This document shows positions 9,040 to 17,574 of a DNA stretch of 64,000 nucleotides, piece after piece. The notes beneath the pieces are model-generated. The model was given only the letters and a program-made list of their open reading frames with translations, ran no database searches and was not told the DNA's origin. Each line of letters begins with the position of its first letter. Within the stretch, counting starts at the first letter, position 1. This DNA is from Hyphomicrobiales bacterium (GTDB taxonomy: Bacteria; Pseudomonadota; Alphaproteobacteria; Rhizobiales; Aestuariivirgaceae). Where the stretch lies: positions 1,076,501 to 1,140,500 of the forward strand of contig JADJVV010000001.1 in the NCBI GenBank assembly GCA_016710435.1, given 5' to 3'. The translations under genes and the position numbers were made by a program.

Positions 9040-9645
9040 ATGTCACGCCTTGATCTGCCCAACGGCTATTATGAGTTGCCGCCCGGCAAGCTCGCCAACA
9101 TCGTCACCTGCCTGGAGATGAAGGAGATGCCGCACCGGGCGCTCCAACCTTTCCCCGCCGACCTGTGGCTGAAGCGCTTCGACGCCCGCGACCTTGCCGG
9201 CCACCGCGCCCTCTTCCGCGACGTGGGCAGCGACCTCATGTGGTTCTCCCGCCTCATCATGGCGGATGCGGACCTCGCCGCCATCCTCGCCAATCCGGCG
9301 ATTGAATCCTGTGCCCTCATGCGCGGCACCGATGTGCTGGGCATGCTGGAACTGAACTTCGCCGAGGCAGGCCAGTGCGAACTGGCCTTTTACGGCCTCG
9401 TGCCCACAGCCATCGGCCAGGGCCTCGGCCGCGCCCTGATGGATGAAGCCATCCGCCGCGCCTGGATGCGGCCCATCCGCCGTTTCTGGGTGCACACCTG
9501 CACCTTCGATTCGCCGCTGGCACTGCCTTTCTACGTCCGCTCCGGCTTCACGCCCTACATGCGCATGGTCGAAGTCCACGACGACCCCCGCCTCCTCGGC
9601 AAACTCGCCGCCGACGCCAGCCCGCAGGTGCCGCTGTTGGCCTGA
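9040..9645 (+). CDS. GNAT-family N-acetyltransferase
   Basis: A 201-residue protein. The C-terminal half has the acetyl-CoA binding core of GNAT enzymes: a beta strand reading CELAFYGLVP, then the pyrophosphate-binding loop IGQGLGRALMDEAI, then the FYVRSGF segment typical of the last core strand. The acceptor could be a small amine, peptide or protein. It follows the VOC gene by eight nt. Its end faces a helicase gene, with the helicase terminator between them. Confidence 0.82.
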   Translation: MSRLDLPNGYYELPPGKLANIVTCLEMKEMPHRALQPFPADLWLKRFDARDLAGHRALFRDVGSDLMWFSRLIMADADLAAILANPAIESCALMRGTDVLGMLELNFAEAGQCELAFYGLVPTAIGQGLGRALMDEAIRRAWMRPIRRFWVHTCTFDSPLALPFYVRSGFTPYMRMVEVHDDPRLLGKLAADASPQVPLLA

Positions 9646-9673
9646 GCCTTCCCGGCCAGGCTGCGTCCCTGAC

Positions 9674-9702
9674 AAAAAAATGGCCCGCACGGAGCGGGCC
9701 AT
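9674..9702 (-). terminator. Rho-independent terminator of the helicase gene
   Basis: A nine-bp perfect stem (9680-9688 with 9694-9702) and five-base loop is followed by seven T residues on the minus strand. It lies about 25 nt after the helicase stop codon and may also limit read-through from the convergent GNAT gene. Confidence 0.9.
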
Positions 9703-9727
9703 CACGTTTCGGAAAGCAGTTCGGCGA

Positions 9728-11488
9728 TTACGGCGTGTTGCCGCGGCCGATGTTTTTCATCCAGTTGTTGGAATTGCCCTGCTTGGCCTGCGGAGCGGAC
9801 GCCTTGTCGCCACGGAAGCCGGGCTTGCCACCCTTGTTCGGACCACGGCCGGGCTTGGCCCCGAAGGACCGCTCACCCGCCTTGCGTTCGCCCATCTTGC
9901 GTTCACCCACCTTGCGTTCACCGTGCGGGCGATCACCCACCTTGCGTTCACCGTGCGGACGATCACCCATCTTGCGCTCACCCGACTTGCGTTCGCCCAT
10001 CTTGCGTTCACCATGCGGACGATCGCTCTTCACATGGGCAGGCCGTTCAGACGGCTGGCGCTCGGCGTGCGGACGCTCGTGACGCAGGCGCTCGCCTGCG
10101 GGCTTCTGCACCGCCGGTTCCGCCTTCTTGGCAAACTGCGACTGGTCGATCGCCTGCATGGGCATGCCCGTGGGGCTCCATTCGCGCTTGGGCTGATCGT
10201 TACGCTGCCCGTCGTTGCGCGGCTTGTCGCCACGCGCAGGACCCTGCCCGCGATGATGCGGCTTCTTCGCCGCCTTCGGCATGTGGCGGCCACCACCCGA
10301 CTTGCGCTTGGCACCCGGATCCCAGCCATGCATGGGGGCAAGCTCGGTGACACCGGCGATGCCCAGTTCATGTTCCTTCACCGGCACCGTCTGGCGGATG
10401 GTGCGCTCGATGTCGCGCAGCAACCCGCGGTCTTCCGGCGTGCAGAAGGCAATGGCCTCGCCATCAGCACCGGCGCGCGCCGTGCGGCCAATGCGGTGCA
10501 CGTAGGATTCCGGCACGAAGGGCAGGTCGTAGTTGAACACATGGCTGACACCATCGACGTCGATGCCGCGCGCGGCGATGTCGGTGGCAACGAGGGCCAG
10601 CACCTTGCCGTTCTTGAAGCCGGCAAGGGCGCGCTCACGGTTGGCCTGGCTCTTGTTGCCGTGAATGGCGGCGGCTTCGAGCTTGGCCTGCGTCAGCACC
10701 TTCACCACCTTGTCGGCGCCGTGCTTGGTGCGCGTGAAGACCAGGGCGCGGGTGATCTGCGGATCCTGCAGCAGCGCTGTCAGCAGCTTGGCCTTGTTGG
10801 CGGGATCGACGTGAATGACCGACTGCGTCACGCGCTCGGCGGTTGTCGCCACCGGCGTGATCTCGACGCGGGCCGGATCGTTGAGAAGGTTCGCCGCAAG
10901 CCCTGCGATCTCCTTCGGCATGGTGGCCGAGAAGAACAGGTTCTGGCGCTTCTTCGGCAGCAGGCCCGTGATCTTGCGAATGGCATGAATGAAGCCCAGG
11001 TCGAGCATCTGGTCCACCTCGTCGAGGACGAAGATTTCGACCTTCGACAGGGTGAGCGCGCGGCGCTCGATCAGGTCGACGAGACGGCCCGGCGTGGCGA
11101 CAAGGATGTCGACGCCATTGCGCACCGCTTCGATCTGCTTGCCCAGCGACACGCCGCCGAACACCACCGTGCGCGACAGCTTGACGTTCTTGCCGTAGGT
11201 CTTGAAACTTTCAAGGATCTGCGAGGAAAGTTCGCGCGTCGGCGCGAGGATGAGGGCGCGGGCCGTGCCGCGCTCGGCGCGGCGGCCGTCCTTGGAGAGA
11301 AGTTCGAGCATGGGCAGCGCGAAGGCCGCCGTCTTGCCCGTGCCCGTCTGGGCAATGCCCAGAAGGTCGCGGCCCGCGAGAAGATGCGGGATGGCCTGCG
11401 CCTGGATGGGCGTCGGCGTCTCATAGCCCTCGGCCTTCACGGCGCTGAGAATGGGGGCGGAGAGATGGAGGGAGTCAAATGTCGTCAA
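9728..11488 (-). CDS. DEAD-box type ATP-dependent RNA helicase, RhlE-like, with repetitive basic tail
   Basis: A helicase of about 586 residues. The core carries the Q motif, Walker A AQTGTGKT, the Walker B box as DEVD (VLDEVDQMLDLGF) instead of DEAD, SAT in FFSATMP, and motif VI HRIGRTARAG. Residues after about 380 form a long Lys/Arg/Gly-rich tail with repeated GERK and GDRPHGERK units. The family remodels RNA during ribosome assembly, mRNA decay or cold growth. The start is uncertain: by homology the protein should begin MTTFDSL, which implies the TTG at 11488; a GTG at 11569 is open in frame. A strong terminator follows. Confidence 0.88.
   Translation of the reverse strand: MTTFDSLHLSAPILSAVKAEGYETPTPIQAQAIPHLLAGRDLLGIAQTGTGKTAAFALPMLELLSKDGRRAERGTARALILAPTRELSSQILESFKTYGKNVKLSRTVVFGGVSLGKQIEAVRNGVDILVATPGRLVDLIERRALTLSKVEIFVLDEVDQMLDLGFIHAIRKITGLLPKKRQNLFFSATMPKEIAGLAANLLNDPARVEITPVATTAERVTQSVIHVDPANKAKLLTALLQDPQITRALVFTRTKHGADKVVKVLTQAKLEAAAIHGNKSQANRERALAGFKNGKVLALVATDIAARGIDVDGVSHVFNYDLPFVPESYVHRIGRTARAGADGEAIAFCTPEDRGLLRDIERTIRQTVPVKEHELGIAGVTELAPMHGWDPGAKRKSGGGRHMPKAAKKPHHRGQGPARGDKPRNDGQRNDQPKREWSPTGMPMQAIDQSQFAKKAEPAVQKPAGERLRHERPHAERQPSERPAHVKSDRPHGERKMGERKSGERKMGDRPHGERKVGDRPHGERKVGERKMGERKAGERSFGAKPGRGPNKGGKPGFRGDKASAPQAKQGNSNNWMKNIGRGNTP
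9873..10026 (-). repeat. short tandem repeats encoding GERK/GDRPHGERK units
   Basis: The 3' part of the helicase gene contains about a dozen near-copies of a 12-nt unit (TTGCGTTCACCC on the plus strand), some separated by a 15-nt unit coding GDRPH. They encode the charged tail. Such arrays readily expand and contract by slippage, so tail length probably varies between strains. Confidence 0.8.
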
Positions 11489-11775
11489 GACAATATCTTT
11501 CAATGTCGGAAGCAAAGAGGGACATGACACACCGCTGCATCCGGGCGCGGTGCGTGATGACAGTCCCACGTGAAAGGAATGCTGGAAAACCTGCAGGGCC
11601 GAATGGCAGCTTGAAGAAGCGCCTCACGTCATTCGTTAACTGGCCGCAATGAAGCAGGTTGCCGCCATATGGATGCTGCGCTGCAAAATGTCAACCCCAA
11701 CCCGCTCCAAGGCCGGGAGGCCTGGATCCCTGCTGCCGCCGGGGCGACGTTCGCGCGGCAAGGCAGCCAGCGGCA
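11489..11775. other. gap without a recognised gene
   Basis: These 287 nt between the helicase start and the HAD phosphatase stop contain no convincing open frame, hairpin with T-tract or clear promoter. If the helicase starts at the GTG at 11569 the gap shrinks to 206 nt. A long 5' leader for the helicase is possible, as for cold-inducible helicases, but nothing diagnostic is visible. Confidence 0.5.
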
Positions 11776-12438
11776 TCACCCCAGCTTCGCCAGCAACCCC
11801 GGCAGCTTTGCCATGTCGTCGAACACCACATGGGCGCCGAGTTCCACGAGCTTCAGCGCGTGTTCACTGCGATGCACCTGCGATCCCGTGAAGCCGAAGG
11901 TCACGCAGCCCGCCGCCACGGCCGCAGCCACGCCGGTCACGCTGTCTTCCACCACCGCGCAATCGGACGGTGCAAAGCCCGCACGCTTCGCCGCCAGCAG
12001 ATAGATGTCGGGTGCCGGCTTGCCGTTCTTCACGTCTTCGAACGTCGTCATGCGCTCATCGAAGTGATGACCGATCTTGAGGAGGCGAAGCGCCTGCATC
12101 GCCCGCGCCCGCGGACCATTGGTGCCGATGCTCTTCGGCAGCGTCACCGCGTCCAGCATGGCAGGAACGCCGGCCACGGGCTTGAGATCGCGGGCGTAGG
12201 CCTCGAGCATGATCACGTCCTTGCGCGCCTCCAGGTCGGCGGGCATCGCGCGGCCATACTGCGTCTCGATTTCGCTGATCATGGCGGTGAAGGTCTTGCC
12301 CACGAAGCGGCGGTGCATGTCGCCTTCCGAGAGGTGAACGCCGTTCTCCGCCAGCAACGCGCGGTCCACCGCCATCGAGATTTCCTCGCTGTCGATCAGC
12401 ACGCCGTCGCAATCGAAAATGATGTGCCGGATGGTCAT
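11776..12438 (-). CDS. HAD-superfamily hydrolase (phosphoglycolate phosphatase/beta-phosphoglucomutase-like)
   Basis: A 220-residue phosphatase-type HAD protein. Motif I DCDGVLIDS is at residues 9-17 (nucleophile Asp9, acid/base Asp11), motif II is in SIGTNGPRA, motif III Lys is in NGKPAPDIY, and motif IV is in AVVEDSVTG. The alpha-helical cap after motif I places it in subfamily I. The likely substrate is a sugar phosphate or phosphoglycolate. The ATG at 12438 is chosen because motif I follows directly. It starts seven nt after the RppH gene and is probably co-transcribed with it. Confidence 0.88.
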   Translation of the reverse strand: MTIRHIIFDCDGVLIDSEEISMAVDRALLAENGVHLSEGDMHRRFVGKTFTAMISEIETQYGRAMPADLEARKDVIMLEAYARDLKPVAGVPAMLDAVTLPKSIGTNGPRARAMQALRLLKIGHHFDERMTTFEDVKNGKPAPDIYLLAAKRAGFAPSDCAVVEDSVTGVAAAVAAGCVTFGFTGSQVHRSEHALKLVELGAHVVFDDMAKLPGLLAKLG

Positions 12439-12445
12439 GGCGCCG

Positions 12446-12946
12446 TCACTTGCCCAGGTGCCGCAGCGCCTTGAGGACTTCGACATAGACCGCCTTCTTG
12501 AAGGGCACCACGATCTCCAGCACCTCGTCCATGGTCGCCCACTTCCACTGGTCGAATTCCTGCTTGTGGCCGGGCGGCTTCAGGTTGATCTCGCTGTCCT
12601 CGCCGGTGAAGCGGCAGGCAAACCATTTCTGCTTCTGGCCACGGTACTTGCCGTTCCAGCTTCGCCCGATCAGTTCTTCCGGCAGATCATAGGTGAACCA
12701 GCCCGGCGCCTCCGCGATCACTTCGGCCGAGGTGACACCCGTCTCCTCTTCGAGTTCGCGCAAGGCCGTTGCCGCAGCATCCTCGCCCTCGTCGATGCCG
12801 CCCTGCGGCATCTGCCACCACTTGCCCACGCCGTCGTCGTTCTGCTTCTCGAAGCGGCGGCCCACCCACACAAGGCCCTCCCTGTTGAGCAGCATCACGC
12901 CCACGCAAGGGCGATAGGCCGTGATATCGGAAGCCTTCTTGGTCAT
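12446..12946 (-). CDS. rppH: RNA pyrophosphohydrolase RppH
   Basis: A 166-residue Nudix hydrolase that removes pyrophosphate from 5'-triphosphate mRNA ends and so opens them to RNase E decay. The Nudix box, GGIDEGEDAAATALRELEEE followed by TGV, is at about 49-71 with the conserved GX5EX7REXXEEXG pattern. The YRPCVGVML start and the GKYRGQKQKWF segment are typical of alphaproteobacterial RppH. The ATG at 12946 is preferred to a GTG three codons upstream. It sits downstream of the envelope-protease block, as in other Hyphomicrobiales. Confidence 0.93.
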   Translation of the reverse strand: MTKKASDITAYRPCVGVMLLNREGLVWVGRRFEKQNDDGVGKWWQMPQGGIDEGEDAAATALRELEEETGVTSAEVIAEAPGWFTYDLPEELIGRSWNGKYRGQKQKWFACRFTGEDSEINLKPPGHKQEFDQWKWATMDEVLEIVVPFKKAVYVEVLKALRHLGK

Positions 12947-13037
12947 GGTGATCACTGTCCGCAGTGTTGAGGAAAGGCCGCCAGCGAGGGCCGCCCCGCG
13001 CGCTGTTTGGCAAGTTCGGGGCCGAAGTTCAAGACGT

Positions 13038-14228
13038 CTACCCGAGACGGCCCTGATAGCTTGCCGTCACCGGCACCAGCACGATTCCGCGCTCGGCGGC
13101 ATCCCGTGCCCAGTCCTTCAATGTATCGATGGTGACTTCAAGTCCGGAACCCGTGCCTACCGCCATGCCGTTGGCCTTGGCTTCTTCCTCCAGCAGCGTC
13201 AGCGCGCTGGTGATGGCCTGCGGCGAAGGATCGGCATCGATCACCACCTTGGCGCGCTTGGCCTGCAGGTTGGCGGACTTCGCTGTCTGTTCCGTCGCAG
13301 AGAGCGCGAGCGAACCGTCTTCCAGGAACATGAGTCCGCGGTTCTTCAACTCGGTAAAGAACGGCTTCAGGGGTTTCGGCATCGAGAGGAAGCGCCCGCC
13401 CATGTAGTTGACCACGCCTGCATAGCCCGTGAAGCGGCTCATGTGCCAGCGCAGCGCATCGATGTTTTCCGCTTCGCTGGTGTCACCCAGCAATGTCTTG
13501 GGTCCGGGGTTGCTGGCGGGATAGCCGATCGGTTCCAGCGGCACCTGCAGGAACACTTCATGGCCCTGGCCGCGCGCCACGTTCACCTGCTCCTGCAATC
13601 CGTCACCATAGGGCGCGAAGGCAAGCGTCACCTCGCCCGGCAGTTCCTTGATGGCGCGCTGCGTCAGTTTCTTGTTGAGCCCGAGGCCCCCGAGGAGAAT
13701 GGCGATCTTCGGCCGGTCGGAATGAATGTCATTGAGCGAGGCGCTGCGGGCATAGACCCGTGACGGTTTCTCGCCGGTCTTGGAAATGCGCGGCAACTGT
13801 CCCCAGGTCGTGACCTCCACGACCGATGCAATGGGAGCAGGCGCCAGCGTACGGCGCGGCTGCACGATGATGGCGTCATCGCTCTTCACCGCCTGGATCG
13901 CTTCGCTGTCATCGGGCGGCGGTGCCTGGGCGGCGGGATCATTGGCGTCGATGTCAGGAACCGGCGCATCCACCGCCTCGTCCGCTGCAGCATCGGCTGC
14001 CGCCGGATCGGTCGACGCCGTCTTGATTTCCTCTGGCGCTGGTATGCTCACCGTGACCAGCGGCTCGCCGGCAAAGGGCAAGGGCTGCTTCACGGCCCAC
14101 AGGGCTGTGCCCGCAAATCCCGCGGCCGTTATTGCATAGGCCAGCACCAGCGCATGCGGACGCTTCGCCCACAGCCGCTGGGTCAGGCTCTTCTTGCGCA
14201 AGGGCTGCTTCAGTTCATCGCGAAACAT
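13038..14228 (-). CDS. divergent polysaccharide deacetylase family protein
   Basis: A 396-residue membrane-anchored envelope protein. One membrane helix is at about 26-46, then a Pro/Ala/Asp-rich linker to about residue 120, then a deacetylase-like barrel from about 165 (RPKIAILLGGLGLNKKLTQ) to the end. The family is related to NodB-type deacetylases but has diverged catalytic motifs, and its role is unknown. It regularly follows the EnvC-like and CtpA genes, which suggests peptidoglycan remodelling. Its upstream region has a perfect CtrA-type box 55 nt before the start and a GANTC site at 14250. Confidence 0.88.
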   Translation of the reverse strand: MFRDELKQPLRKKSLTQRLWAKRPHALVLAYAITAAGFAGTALWAVKQPLPFAGEPLVTVSIPAPEEIKTASTDPAAADAAADEAVDAPVPDIDANDPAAQAPPPDDSEAIQAVKSDDAIIVQPRRTLAPAPIASVVEVTTWGQLPRISKTGEKPSRVYARSASLNDIHSDRPKIAILLGGLGLNKKLTQRAIKELPGEVTLAFAPYGDGLQEQVNVARGQGHEVFLQVPLEPIGYPASNPGPKTLLGDTSEAENIDALRWHMSRFTGYAGVVNYMGGRFLSMPKPLKPFFTELKNRGLMFLEDGSLALSATEQTAKSANLQAKRAKVVIDADPSPQAITSALTLLEEEAKANGMAVGTGSGLEVTIDTLKDWARDAAERGIVLVPVTASYQGRLG

Positions 14229-14282
14229 GGAAATGGGCCGTCAGTGCTCGATTCGTGAACCCCCACATTGGCCCGCCAACCG

Positions 14283-14298
14283 TTAACGCGTTGTTAAC
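14283..14298. promoter_or_regulatory. CtrA-type box TTAA-N7-TTAAC
   Basis: The two TTAA half-sites at 14283-14286 and 14294-14297 are separated by seven bases and followed by C, a full match to the CtrA consensus of alphaproteobacteria. It lies 55 nt upstream of the polysaccharide deacetylase gene, with a GANTC (CcrM methylation) site between. In a genome this GC-rich such a match is unlikely by chance. Confidence 0.7.
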
Positions 14299-14329
14299 CA
14301 CGAACCCACACCGCCACCCCCAGACGCGA

Positions 14330-14353
14330 AAGGCCGGGGCATGCCCCGGCCTT
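14330..14353 (-). terminator. GC-rich hairpin after ctpA
   Basis: A 24-nt perfect palindrome that can form a stem of about 10 bp, 27 nt after the ctpA stop. On the minus strand it is followed by TTTCG only, so termination may be weak. It separates the EnvC-CtpA unit from the deacetylase promoter region. Confidence 0.6.
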
Positions 14354-14380
14354 CCGATTTCTTTCTCGCGATATCGCGCC

Positions 14381-15715
14381 TCAGTTGGCCTGGGGGGTCT
14401 TCTCGTCTTTCTTTTCCGGCGGCTTGACGTTGGTCACCACCTTCACGCCATGCAGGAAGTCGATCGCGGCCTTCAGCTGCACGTCCTTGTCCTTGTCTTC
14501 CGGCACATAGACAGACGAACCGCCGCCTTCATCGCCGCCTTCCGAATTGGAGAGGTGGCCGCGCAGGCCCGCTTCGCCTTCCGACGAAACGTTCTTGCCC
14601 TGCAGTTCCGGCGGCAGCGGCTGCTCGATCACGATATCCGCATCGATGCCCTTGGCCTGGATGGAGCGGCCCGACGGCGTGTAATAGCGCTGCGTCGTCA
14701 GGCGGATCGCACCTTCATTGCCCAGCGGAATGATGGTCTGCACCGAACCCTTGCCGAAGGAACGCGTGCCGATCAGCGTTGCGCGGTGATGGTCCTGCAG
14801 CGCACCGGCGACGATCTCCGATGCCGATGCCGAGCCGCCATTGATCAGCACCACCAGCGGCTTGCCGTTGGTGAGATCGCCCTTCTGGGCGGTGTGGCGT
14901 TCCACTTCTTCCGGATTTCGCCCGCGCGTGGAGACAACTTCGCCGCGCTCGAGGAAAGCATCCGACACGGACACCGCCTGCAACAGCAGGCCACCGGGGT
15001 TGTTGCGGAGATCGAGGATGTATCCCTTCACCTTGCCGCTGGTCTGCTTGTCGAGGTCGGCAATCGCCTTCTGCAGGCCGATGTCCGACTGCTCGGTAAA
15101 CGAGCTCATGCGGATCAGCCCAACATCATTGCCTTCCAGCGAGAACTTCACCGATTCCATCTTGATGACGTCGCGCGTGATGGTGACGTCGAAGGGGTCC
15201 TGCTTTCCGCGCACGATGGTGAGCGTCACGGGCGTGCCGATGGCGCCGCGCATCTTGTCCACCGCTTCGTTGAGGGTGAGGCCCTGCACTTCCTTCTTGT
15301 CGATGCCGACGATCAGGTCGTTGGCGAGGATGCCGGCCTTCGAGGCGGGCGTGCCATCATAGGGCGACATCACCTTGACGACGCCGTTCTCCATCGTCAC
15401 TTCGATGCCAAGCCCGCCGAATTCGCCCTTGGTCTTGACGTTCATGTCCTCGAAGCTGTTCGCATCCATGTAGCTGGAATGCGGATCAAGCGACATGAGC
15501 ATGCCGTTGATCGCCGCTTCGATCATCTTCTTCTCGTCAGGCTCTTCCACGTAGTCGGCGCGCACGCGGTCATAGACGTCGCCGAACAGGTTCAGGAGCT
15601 TGTAGGTCTCGGCATTGGACGCGGCGTCGGCCACGTTGAAGGCCTGCATGGCGACCACGCCCGTCATGGCGCCGCCCAGCAACAATCCCAGTGTCTTCAG
15701 TCGTGAAGCCTTCAT
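14381..15715 (-). CDS. ctpA: carboxy-terminal processing protease CtpA (S41 family)
   Basis: A periplasmic serine protease of 444 residues. A signal peptide ends near residue 31 (ADA). A PDZ domain follows (about 85-165, GGLGIEVTM to DKMRG), then the S41 catalytic domain with nucleophile Ser in NGGSASASE and catalytic Lys in RSFGKGSVQ. The acidic Gly/Ser-rich C-terminus is a normal feature. Its ATG overlaps the TGA of the EnvC-like gene, and pairing of these two suggests joint control of peptidoglycan hydrolases. The ATG at 15715 is chosen over an upstream in-frame codon because the signal peptide starts there. Confidence 0.93.
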   Translation of the reverse strand: MKASRLKTLGLLLGGAMTGVVAMQAFNVADAASNAETYKLLNLFGDVYDRVRADYVEEPDEKKMIEAAINGMLMSLDPHSSYMDANSFEDMNVKTKGEFGGLGIEVTMENGVVKVMSPYDGTPASKAGILANDLIVGIDKKEVQGLTLNEAVDKMRGAIGTPVTLTIVRGKQDPFDVTITRDVIKMESVKFSLEGNDVGLIRMSSFTEQSDIGLQKAIADLDKQTSGKVKGYILDLRNNPGGLLLQAVSVSDAFLERGEVVSTRGRNPEEVERHTAQKGDLTNGKPLVVLINGGSASASEIVAGALQDHHRATLIGTRSFGKGSVQTIIPLGNEGAIRLTTQRYYTPSGRSIQAKGIDADIVIEQPLPPELQGKNVSSEGEAGLRGHLSNSEGGDEGGGSSVYVPEDKDKDVQLKAAIDFLHGVKVVTNVKPPEKKDEKTPQAN

Positions 15716-17022
15716 CTCATCGCCTCTTTGCCGCCGTCGCGCCACCAGGGAGATGGATCAACTGGCTCGTTATGCTTGCGGAACTCCACATATAGCACGG
15801 GAGCAGCCGCGGTTGTCAGGTTCGCTGCCAATAGCATTTTTGCAGGCTTGTCACCCATGATTCCCACAGGTTCGCCAGCCCGAACGCTTTGGCCTTGCTG
15901 GGCCGATATTTCGTGCATCCCTGCCAAAAGCACAAGATATCCTTCACCGGCATTCAAGATCACGAGTTGGTCATAACTGTGGAAGGCCCCGGCGAAGACA
16001 ATCTCGCCGTCTGCCGGTGCCAGCACCTGTGCTCCCGGTTGTGCGGCAAGGAAGATCCCGGAGGTCTTGCCGTCGAGGCCATTGTCGGTGCCATAACCCC
16101 GCCAGAGCGTTCCCTGCACCGGATAATCCAGTTGTCCCATGGACTTGGCAAAGGCCACGCGCGGACGGTCCAGGGCCTTCTGGCGCGCCTCTTCGGCGGC
16201 AAGCCGGGCGGCTTCCTCGCGTGCGAGGCGTTCCGCCTCGGCCTTCACGCGCGCCTCCGCTTCCACCTGCTGACGGCGGAGATCCTCCGTCCGCTGCCGG
16301 TCAAGGACGGCGACGAGGTCCTGCAAGGTCTTTGCTTCGGCAGAAAGGGCATCGGATTTCGCCCGTTCGCCCGTCAGGGCGAGGGCGATATCGGCGGCGG
16401 CCGCCTGCCGTTCGGAGACGGCCGCAGCGACCTCGGCACGGGTTCCCTCCAGCGCCGCAAGGGCATCCGCCCCCTTCTGCTTTTCGGTTTGCAGGGCAAG
16501 CCGGATTGCTTCCACGTCCTTGAGGGCGGTGCGCAATTCATCCATGTCGCGGCGAAGGTCGGGAATGACTGCGCCGAACATCATGGCGCCGCGCAGCGCC
16601 TGCAGCACATCGCCTGGCGAGACCACCAGGGCAGGTGGCGGATTTTGTTCCAGCCGTTGCAGGCCAGCCAGCAGTTTCGACAGGGATTCCCGTTTCCGTG
16701 CCAGCGCCAGCAGCGCCTTGGCATTGTCGGTCTGCAACTTGTCGAGCCGCGCCGTGGTCTTGGCGAGTTGGGCTTCCTGTTGGCGCGCCGTGGCCGCGAG
16801 GGTGACGAGCCGCGAGGAGGCATCCTCCTGCGCCCGGATGGCTTCCACCATGCGCCGCACCAGTGCGGCCTGGCTCTGTTTGGCGGCGGCAAGCTGCTCC
16901 TCCAGCGCCTTCAGGTCCTGGGCCGGGTCAGCAGATGGCGTTGCCGTCTGAGCCCCCGCGCCAGCCGACAGCCCCGCGAAAAGCGCGGTGAGCAGCAGGA
17001 GATGTCGGATGAACAGCAGCAT
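15712..17022 (-). CDS. EnvC-like murein hydrolase activator (degenerate LytM/M23)
   Basis: A 436-residue periplasmic protein. A signal peptide (about 1-24) is followed by long coiled coils (about 35-290) and a C-terminal LytM/M23 domain (about 305-436). The expected zinc ligands are mostly missing: the segment that should read GxDxxA is SGIFLAAQPG, and the usual final HxH is RKHNEPVDP. This fits the EnvC type, which activates amidases rather than cutting peptidoglycan. A TTG at 17055 would add 11 residues; the ATG at 17022 starts the signal peptide. It overlaps ctpA by ATGA. Confidence 0.9.
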   Translation of the reverse strand: MLLFIRHLLLLTALFAGLSAGAGAQTATPSADPAQDLKALEEQLAAAKQSQAALVRRMVEAIRAQEDASSRLVTLAATARQQEAQLAKTTARLDKLQTDNAKALLALARKRESLSKLLAGLQRLEQNPPPALVVSPGDVLQALRGAMMFGAVIPDLRRDMDELRTALKDVEAIRLALQTEKQKGADALAALEGTRAEVAAAVSERQAAAADIALALTGERAKSDALSAEAKTLQDLVAVLDRQRTEDLRRQQVEAEARVKAEAERLAREEAARLAAEEARQKALDRPRVAFAKSMGQLDYPVQGTLWRGYGTDNGLDGKTSGIFLAAQPGAQVLAPADGEIVFAGAFHSYDQLVILNAGEGYLVLLAGMHEISAQQGQSVRAGEPVGIMGDKPAKMLLAANLTTAAAPVLYVEFRKHNEPVDPSPWWRDGGKEAMR

Positions 17023-17084
17023 CGATAGGAATAAATACAGGGTCTCTTGGGCCAAAATAGGGCGGCCGGCGCCTGCGAGAAGAT

Positions 17085-17567
17085 TCAGGCGCGGTGGTAG
17101 GGATGATTAACCAGAATGGTGACTGCCCGGTAAATTTGCTCCAGCAGCATCACCCGGACCAGCCGGTGCGGCCAGGTCATCGGCCCGAAACTCAGTGTTT
17201 TCACAGCCTTCCCGCGTGTTTCCGCCGCATGTCCGTCGGGCCCGCCGATCATCAGCGTCAGTTGTTTGCCGCCCTTGCGCGCCTCGGCGGCGAGCAACCT
17301 GGCGAATTCGGCGCTGCTCAGCGCCTCGCCCCGCTCGTCCAGCACCAGTACGGGAGACCCGTCGGGAACCACCGACCACAGCGCCTTCGCCTCTTCCGCC
17401 TGGCGGAGCTTCACGTCCTGCGCCCGCGACTCGGACCAATCCTGAACCGCAACGGCGGTGAACCCCGCCTTGCGGCCCAGCACGGCGATCCGCTGCTCAT
17501 ACTCCGCCGCAAGCGCCTTCTCGGGCCCGGACTTCAGGTGCCCGATGGCGGCGATCATGAGCTTCAC
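17085..17567 (-). CDS. rlmH: 23S rRNA (pseudouridine-1915-N3) methyltransferase RlmH
   Basis: A 160-residue SPOUT methyltransferase that modifies helix 69 of 23S rRNA. The SAM-binding knot includes LMIGGPDGH, and the C-terminus has the diagnostic EQIYRAVTIL and PYHRA. A GTG start at 17567 is favoured over the ATG at 17558 because GAGGG sits four nt before the GTG; it gives the N-terminus MKLMIAAIGHLKSGPE expected for the family. It begins seven nt after rsfS, a conserved pair in bacteria. Confidence 0.93.
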   Translation of the reverse strand: MKLMIAAIGHLKSGPEKALAAEYEQRIAVLGRKAGFTAVAVQDWSESRAQDVKLRQAEEAKALWSVVPDGSPVLVLDERGEALSSAEFARLLAAEARKGGKQLTLMIGGPDGHAAETRGKAVKTLSFGPMTWPHRLVRVMLLEQIYRAVTILVNHPYHRA

Positions 17568-17574
17568 GGCGCCC

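Noticed and set aside
9873..10026. Regular short repeats that could be taken for a CRISPR array
   Set aside because: Units are 12-15 nt with no unique spacers, and they are in frame inside the helicase tail.
9443..11527. Very long plus-strand open frame (694 codons) opposite the RNA helicase
   Set aside because: It lies antisense to an intact helicase with all motifs, has no recognisable domain, and long antisense frames are normal in GC-rich coding DNA.
11776..12486. Longer start for the HAD hydrolase at 12486
   Set aside because: It would overlap rppH by 41 nt and add 16 residues before motif I; the ATG at 12438 gives a normal N-terminus.
14132..15706. Plus-strand open frame of 524 codons opposite ctpA
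   Set aside because: It is antisense to an intact S41 protease and rich in His/Arg, as shadow frames are.
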